Source: Candidatus Berkelbacteria bacterium CG_4_9_14_3_um_filter_39_23
GTDB taxonomy: Bacteria > Patescibacteriota > UBA1384 > GWA2-35-9 > CG2-30-39-44
Direction: 5' to 3'
DNA length: 7,736 nucleotides
Assembly: GCA_002789815.1 (NCBI GenBank)
Contig: PFTZ01000089.1
Span: forward strand, 1 to 7,736
The notes beneath the pieces are model-generated. The model saw only the letters and a program-made list of their open reading frames with translations. It did no database searches and was not told the DNA's origin. Both the position numbers and the translations under genes were made by a program. The stretch's first letter is position 1. Every line of letters starts with the position of its first letter. Shown here piece by piece: positions 4,748 to 7,736 of this stretch.

Positions 4748-5100
4748 TCTATTGGCATAATCGCACTAAATACAATTTAACCCAAGAAACAAAATCAAAA
4801 ACTGGGCAAATTTCCAGGGCGCTCTTGGCAGACAGCAAAAAACATTTTATAATTGATGTAAGTATTGTTTCAAGGACGGAGATCAAGAAACTCAATCAAA
4901 AATATCGTCAAAAAGACCAAGCGACTGATGTTTTAAGTTTTTCAGTTTTTAATAATCTGTCTGAAATCGCTAAAATTGACGCGCCAGCGTTACTGGGTGA
5001 AATTGTAATTTGTGCTGACTTTGTCAAAATTGAAAATGATTTAACCCGATTATTTGAACACGGATTGAATCATTTAATTGGAAAACACCACCAGGAATAA
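4744..5100 (+). CDS. ybeY: Endoribonuclease YbeY, short form
   Basis: The protein has 118 residues. YbeY is a zinc-dependent endoribonuclease acting in 16S rRNA 3'-end maturation and ribosome quality control. The family core is present: IKKLNQKYRQKDQATDVLSFSVF (48-69) with the conserved Arg55, LLGEIVIC (83-90), and the zinc motif HGLNHLIGKHH with His106, His110 and His116. It is shorter than usual (E. coli about 155 residues). The stretch between LGEIVI and the HG motif lacks about ten residues, and the protein stops two residues after the last zinc His. The residue before His116 is His rather than the usual Asp. The start overlaps the pgpH stop as ATGA, and there is no separate ribosome-binding site, so translation is probably coupled. 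It is likely active because the ligands are intact, but the deletion leaves some doubt. Confidence 0.88.
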   Translation: MIYWHNRTKYNLTQETKSKTGQISRALLADSKKHFIIDVSIVSRTEIKKLNQKYRQKDQATDVLSFSVFNNLSEIAKIDAPALLGEIVICADFVKIENDLTRLFEHGLNHLIGKHHQE

Positions 5101-5154
5101 ATCTCAAATTGCCTCATCGGCAATCGCCATAGAGGCGGTCTCAAATCTCAAATT
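5101..5154. repeat. Small repeat block between ybeY and ftsA
   Basis: ATCTCAAATT occurs directly repeated at 5101-5110 and 5145-5154, with a third TCTCAAA at 5139-5145. Between them lie the hairpins ATTGCC(5 nt)GGCAAT at 5109-5124 and CGCC(5 nt)GGCG at about 5125-5137, with an alternative outer pairing GCCTC/GAGGC (5111-5115/5132-5136). It looks like a small dispersed palindromic repeat, or a structured leader region before ftsA. Confidence 0.55.
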
Positions 5155-5180
5155 AAGTTATCCGCTTAAAATTTAGCATT

Positions 5181-5186
5181 TATTAT
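5181..5186 (+). promoter_or_regulatory. Possible ftsA -10 element (leaderless spacing)
   Basis: TATTAT lies seven bases before the ftsA ATG at 5194. A weak -35 (TTATCC, 5158-5163) sits 17 bp upstream. No Shine-Dalgarno precedes the ATG, so a leaderless or near-leaderless transcript is plausible. Confidence 0.4.
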
Positions 5187-5193
5187 TTCTAAA

Positions 5194-6444
5194 ATGAAAT
5201 CAAGCAACATTATTGCAGGGATAGATATTGGTTCGAGCAAGGTTGCGTTTGTGATTGGCAAAATCAATGAAGGACTGATCGAGGTGTTAGCTGTTTCCAG
5301 CGCGCAAAATTCTGGTTTGAAAAAGGGGATTGTCAATGATATTGAGGATTGCCTGTCAAGTATTTCCAGCGCTTTGGAACAAGCGGAAAAAAAAGCTGGC
5401 GCGCCCATAGACAAAGCGGTGATTGGGGTGGGTGGCGCGCACATTATCACCACGCTGTCAAAAGGAATTATCGCGATTTCAAAACCAAACGGACAAATCG
5501 ACCCGAGTGACGTTAAACGGGTAATCGAAGCTGCGCGCGCGGTGGCACTTCCGCCCAACCAAGAAATTATTCATGTCATTCCAAGGCAATTTATTGTTGA
5601 TGGACAAAGTGGCGTCAAGGATCCGCTGGGAATGACAGGCATTCGCCTTGAAGCTGAGGTAATGATTATCGGAGGATCGACGAACGCGCTCAGAAATCTG
5701 GAAAAATGCGTCAGCCAAAGTGGTTTGTCGGTCAATAATTTTGTTTTCAATGGTCTGGGTGGATCAAATACATTGCTCAATAAAAAGCAAAAAGAAGTCG
5801 GCGTGTTGCTACTTGATATCGGAGCCAGCACCACAACTTTAACTGTATGGGAAGACGGTGATTTGGTTCATGCCAATATCCTAGCTATCGGCTCAAACCA
5901 TGTAACCAATGATATTGCTATTGGGCTTAAAACTTCGCTTGAAGTGGCTGAGCAGGTAAAAATTCAATTCGCTGGATGCAAATTAGGCGAAAGCTTAAAA
6001 ACCAAAATTGATTTAAAAAAAATCGATCCTAGAGAGGATCAAAAAGTGGAACGGGAACTGATTGATGAAATTTGCGAAGCGCGCATGAAGGAGATATTTG
6101 ACCATGCGCGGGAAGAGCTGAAAAAAATTCAAAAAGACGGGATGCTTCCCGCTGGCGTAGTGTTGTCTGGTGGCGGAAGTTTGGTAAGAGGCGCAGTGGC
6201 TCTTGCCAAAGACGAATTGCATTTGCCAGTCCAAATGGGTTATCCGGTCCTTGAAATTTCAGGCGAAATTGAACTTCTGGATCAGCCCCAGTTTCATACT
6301 GCCACTGGGTTAATGCTTGAAGGGTTAGACGATAGCTATCAAAACAAAAACACTTTTTCTTTTAATTTTGGCAGTTTAAACACCCGCGACTTGAACTCAT
6401 ACTTAGGAAAAATCAAAGGATTTTTTAAGCAACTGTTGCCATAA
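5194..6444 (+). CDS. ftsA: Cell division protein FtsA
   Basis: The protein has 416 residues, full length. It is an actin-fold ATPase that tethers FtsZ filaments to the membrane and recruits later divisome proteins. Seen in order: the phosphate-1 loop AGIDIGSSKVAFVIG (8-22), the FtsA-specific 1C region (about 84-165, with HVIPRQFIVDGQSGVKDPLG), phosphate-2 LLLDIGASTTTLTVWEDGDL (205-224), the adenosine loop GVVLSGGGSLVRG (321-333), and FHTATGLMLEG near the end. The C-terminal YLGKIKGFFKQLLP (403-416) is the expected amphipathic membrane-targeting helix. The start at 5194 gives the usual short N-terminus. A 145-bp gap separates it from ftsZ; no other dcw gene lies between ybeY and ftsA. Confidence 0.96.
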   Translation: MKSSNIIAGIDIGSSKVAFVIGKINEGLIEVLAVSSAQNSGLKKGIVNDIEDCLSSISSALEQAEKKAGAPIDKAVIGVGGAHIITTLSKGIIAISKPNGQIDPSDVKRVIEAARAVALPPNQEIIHVIPRQFIVDGQSGVKDPLGMTGIRLEAEVMIIGGSTNALRNLEKCVSQSGLSVNNFVFNGLGGSNTLLNKKQKEVGVLLLDIGASTTTLTVWEDGDLVHANILAIGSNHVTNDIAIGLKTSLEVAEQVKIQFAGCKLGESLKTKIDLKKIDPREDQKVERELIDEICEARMKEIFDHAREELKKIQKDGMLPAGVVLSGGGSLVRGAVALAKDELHLPVQMGYPVLEISGEIELLDQPQFHTATGLMLEGLDDSYQNKNTFSFNFGSLNTRDLNSYLGKIKGFFKQLLP

Positions 6445-6488
6445 TACGCAAATACGCAAATCACACAGATTGCACAAATAAATTTGTG
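6444..6488. repeat. Repeat-rich spacer between ftsA and ftsZ
   Basis: ATACGCAA is tandemly repeated at 6444-6451 and 6452-6459, followed by the 7-bp inverted repeat CACAAAT(aa)ATTTGTG at 6473-6488. The stretch 6460-6530 continues with CACAC/CACGA-type short motifs. It resembles the degenerate intergenic repeats seen in some CPR genomes (from memory, not checked). There is no T-run, so it is not an obvious terminator. Confidence 0.5.
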
Positions 6489-6550
6489 GTCATTCACGAT
6501 CTATCACACGAACAAACACCGAACAAACCCGCCTTTTGATTGAGGGGGGG

Positions 6551-6579
6551 TTGACAGATTAAAAAGTTTATTGCATAAA
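6551..6579 (+). promoter_or_regulatory. ftsZ promoter with consensus -35
   Basis: A perfect -35 TTGACA (6551-6556), 17 bp, and -10 CATAAA (6574-6579, four of six). The predicted start near 6586 gives a leader of only about 4 nt before the ATG at 6590. A run of seven G (6544-6550) directly abuts the -35. Confidence 0.6.
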
Positions 6580-6586
6580 TAAACTT
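6564..6586. repeat. 9-bp inverted repeat over the ftsZ -10 region
   Basis: AAGTTTATT (6564-6572) and AATAAACTT (6578-6586) are perfect reverse complements separated by GCATA. The centre is at the -10 hexamer and the end reaches the predicted transcription start, the usual place for a repressor operator. No known operator was recognised. Confidence 0.65.
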
Positions 6587-6589
6587 ACT

Positions 6590-7696
6590 ATGAATGAACA
6601 AGAATCACCCATTGAAACATTTGCTGTTATCCGCGTGGTTGGCGTTGGGGGCTCAGGCGGAAACGGCGTAAAAAGAATGATTGGAGCTAAAATGCGCGGA
6701 GTTGATTTTGTGGTAATAAATACTGACGCGCAAGACTTAGCCAACAATCCATCTCAAACAAAAATTCAAATCGGCAAAGACACAACTCGCGGACTCGGAG
6801 CTGGCGCTGACATTGAAAAAGGCAGAAAAGCCATCGAGGAAAATAAAGAAGAAGTCTACGAATCACTCAAGGGTTCTGATATGGTTTTTATTACATATGG
6901 AGCTGGAGGTGGAACTGGTACGGGCGCTGGTCCCATGGTTGCCTCAATCGCCAAAGAACTTGGCGCTTTGACTGTTGGCGTTGTTACCAAACCATTCGCC
7001 TTTGAAGGAATGAGACGGAAAAAAGTCGCTGACCTTGGAGTAGAAGAATTAAAAGACAAGGTTGACACTTTAATCACCATCCCAAATGATCGGCTCTTGC
7101 AAGTTATTGATAAAAAAACATCGCTCTTTGACGCTTTTGGTGTGGTTGACGATGTGCTTCGCCAAGGCGTGCAGGGCATCTCAGATCTGATCACGCTCCA
7201 CGGCGTAATTAATGTTGACTTTGCTGATGTGCGCACTATTATGGAGGACGCTGGCTCAGCGCTAATGGGCATTGGGCGCGCGACTGGCGACAATCGCGCC
7301 ATCGAAGCCGCGCGCATGGCAATTGACAGCCCGCTTCTTGAACTTTCCATCGATGGCGCCAAAGGTATTTTGTTTAACATCACTGGCGGACCAGATTTAT
7401 CAATGTACGAAATTGACGAAGCAGCCAAAGCTATCACCGAAGCAGCTGACGTTGACGCCAACATTATTTTTGGCGCGATTATTGACGAAGCCATGGCAGG
7501 CGAAATCAAAATCACTGTTATCGCCACTGGTTTTGAGCACGAAACAGAAAAAAAATTCTCTCGGCATATCCACGGAGTAAAGCCAGAACCACAAGAAATC
7601 GAATCGCCCAATTACGATTTAGAGCCGGAAATTGAGGACGAGGAAGAAAATGAAGAAATCGAAGTCCCGGCATTTATCAGACGAAAACTTAAATAG
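6590..7696 (+). CDS. ftsZ: Cell division GTPase FtsZ
   Basis: The protein has 368 residues. It is a tubulin-like GTPase that polymerises into the cytokinetic ring. Seen in order: VVGVGGSGGNGVKRMI (16-31, nucleotide binding), VVINTDAQDL (41-50), the tubulin signature GAGGGTGTGAGP (104-115), TIPNDRLL (163-170), LRQGVQGISDLITLHGVINV (190-209), the T7 catalytic loop NVDFADVRTIMED (208-220), and the C-terminal beta domain to about 316. An acidic linker (about 332-357) leads to the conserved tail EVPAFIRRKLK, which binds FtsA. The signature loop reads GAGGG where GMGGG is usual, with Tyr103 before it. There is no Shine-Dalgarno; the mRNA is predicted to have a leader of only a few bases. With ftsA it supplies the core of cell division. 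Confidence 0.97.
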   Translation: MNEQESPIETFAVIRVVGVGGSGGNGVKRMIGAKMRGVDFVVINTDAQDLANNPSQTKIQIGKDTTRGLGAGADIEKGRKAIEENKEEVYESLKGSDMVFITYGAGGGTGTGAGPMVASIAKELGALTVGVVTKPFAFEGMRRKKVADLGVEELKDKVDTLITIPNDRLLQVIDKKTSLFDAFGVVDDVLRQGVQGISDLITLHGVINVDFADVRTIMEDAGSALMGIGRATGDNRAIEAARMAIDSPLLELSIDGAKGILFNITGGPDLSMYEIDEAAKAITEAADVDANIIFGAIIDEAMAGEIKITVIATGFEHETEKKFSRHIHGVKPEPQEIESPNYDLEPEIEDEEENEEIEVPAFIRRKLK

Positions 7697-7697
7697 C

Positions 7698-7718
7698 AGA
7701 ATCTAAATTCTTGATTCT
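7698..7718. terminator. Weak hairpin after ftsZ, possible terminator
   Basis: AGAATC (7698-7703) and GATTCT (7713-7718) can pair over a 9-base loop directly after the ftsZ stop, followed by a GTTTTAAAATT stretch. The stem is short and A/T-rich and the window ends soon after, so termination is only a possibility. Confidence 0.3.
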
Positions 7719-7736
7719 AGGTTTTAAAATTAGAAA

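Noticed and set aside
6856..7611. Long antisense frame of 251 codons over ftsZ
   Set aside because: It is a shadow of ftsZ codon bias. The product is Ser/Ala/Pro-rich low complexity, with no start signal or family.

Overview
The window looks like a chromosome segment of an uncultured bacterium with a small genome, most likely from the Candidate Phyla Radiation (Patescibacteria). This is an inference. It rests on the A/T-rich, lysine-rich coding style, very short versions of widespread proteins (a 301-residue PgpH-type phosphodiesterase, a 118-residue YbeY, a 60-residue bS21), a SprT-like protease of a type I associate with these lineages, and several genes whose start codon sits at the expected transcription start. 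The HD-phosphodiesterase gene ends in TGA exactly where its family ends, so TGA is read as stop and the glycine-recoded Gracilibacteria/Absconditabacteria code does not apply. No tRNA, rRNA, CRISPR array or transposase was seen.

The left arm (1-1892, minus strand) reads right to left: a lytic transglycosylase whose N-terminus looks like a type IV prepilin signal, a small coiled-coil protein built on a 21-bp tandem repeat, and a multi-HTH DNA-binding protein that starts with GTG and runs off the left edge. Good sigma-70 promoters precede all three. Those of the transglycosylase and the HTH gene share an identical 12-bp block at the -35 element. The right part (2086-7696) is all plus strand: a SprT-like metalloprotease, a HIT-family protein, then rpsU, yqeY, pgpH-like and ybeY, then ftsA and ftsZ.

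The rpsU-yqeY-pgpH-ybeY order is a shortened form of a gene order known from Firmicutes and ties together ribosome assembly (bS21, YbeY), tRNA-related YqeY and c-di-AMP turnover. pgpH and ybeY overlap by ATGA and are probably translationally coupled. ftsA-ftsZ encode the membrane tether and the GTPase of the cytokinetic ring, each with its own upstream region.

Non-coding DNA is short but structured. Two hairpins with the same CAAG loop lie between rpsU and yqeY, with a decayed third copy upstream of the HIT gene. A hairpin covers part of the rpsU Shine-Dalgarno site. Small repeat blocks precede ftsA and ftsZ, and a 9-bp inverted repeat overlaps the -10 region of ftsZ. The main leads are the prepilin-like lytic transglycosylase, the split between leaderless and Shine-Dalgarno-led genes, and the minimal two-helix PgpH.
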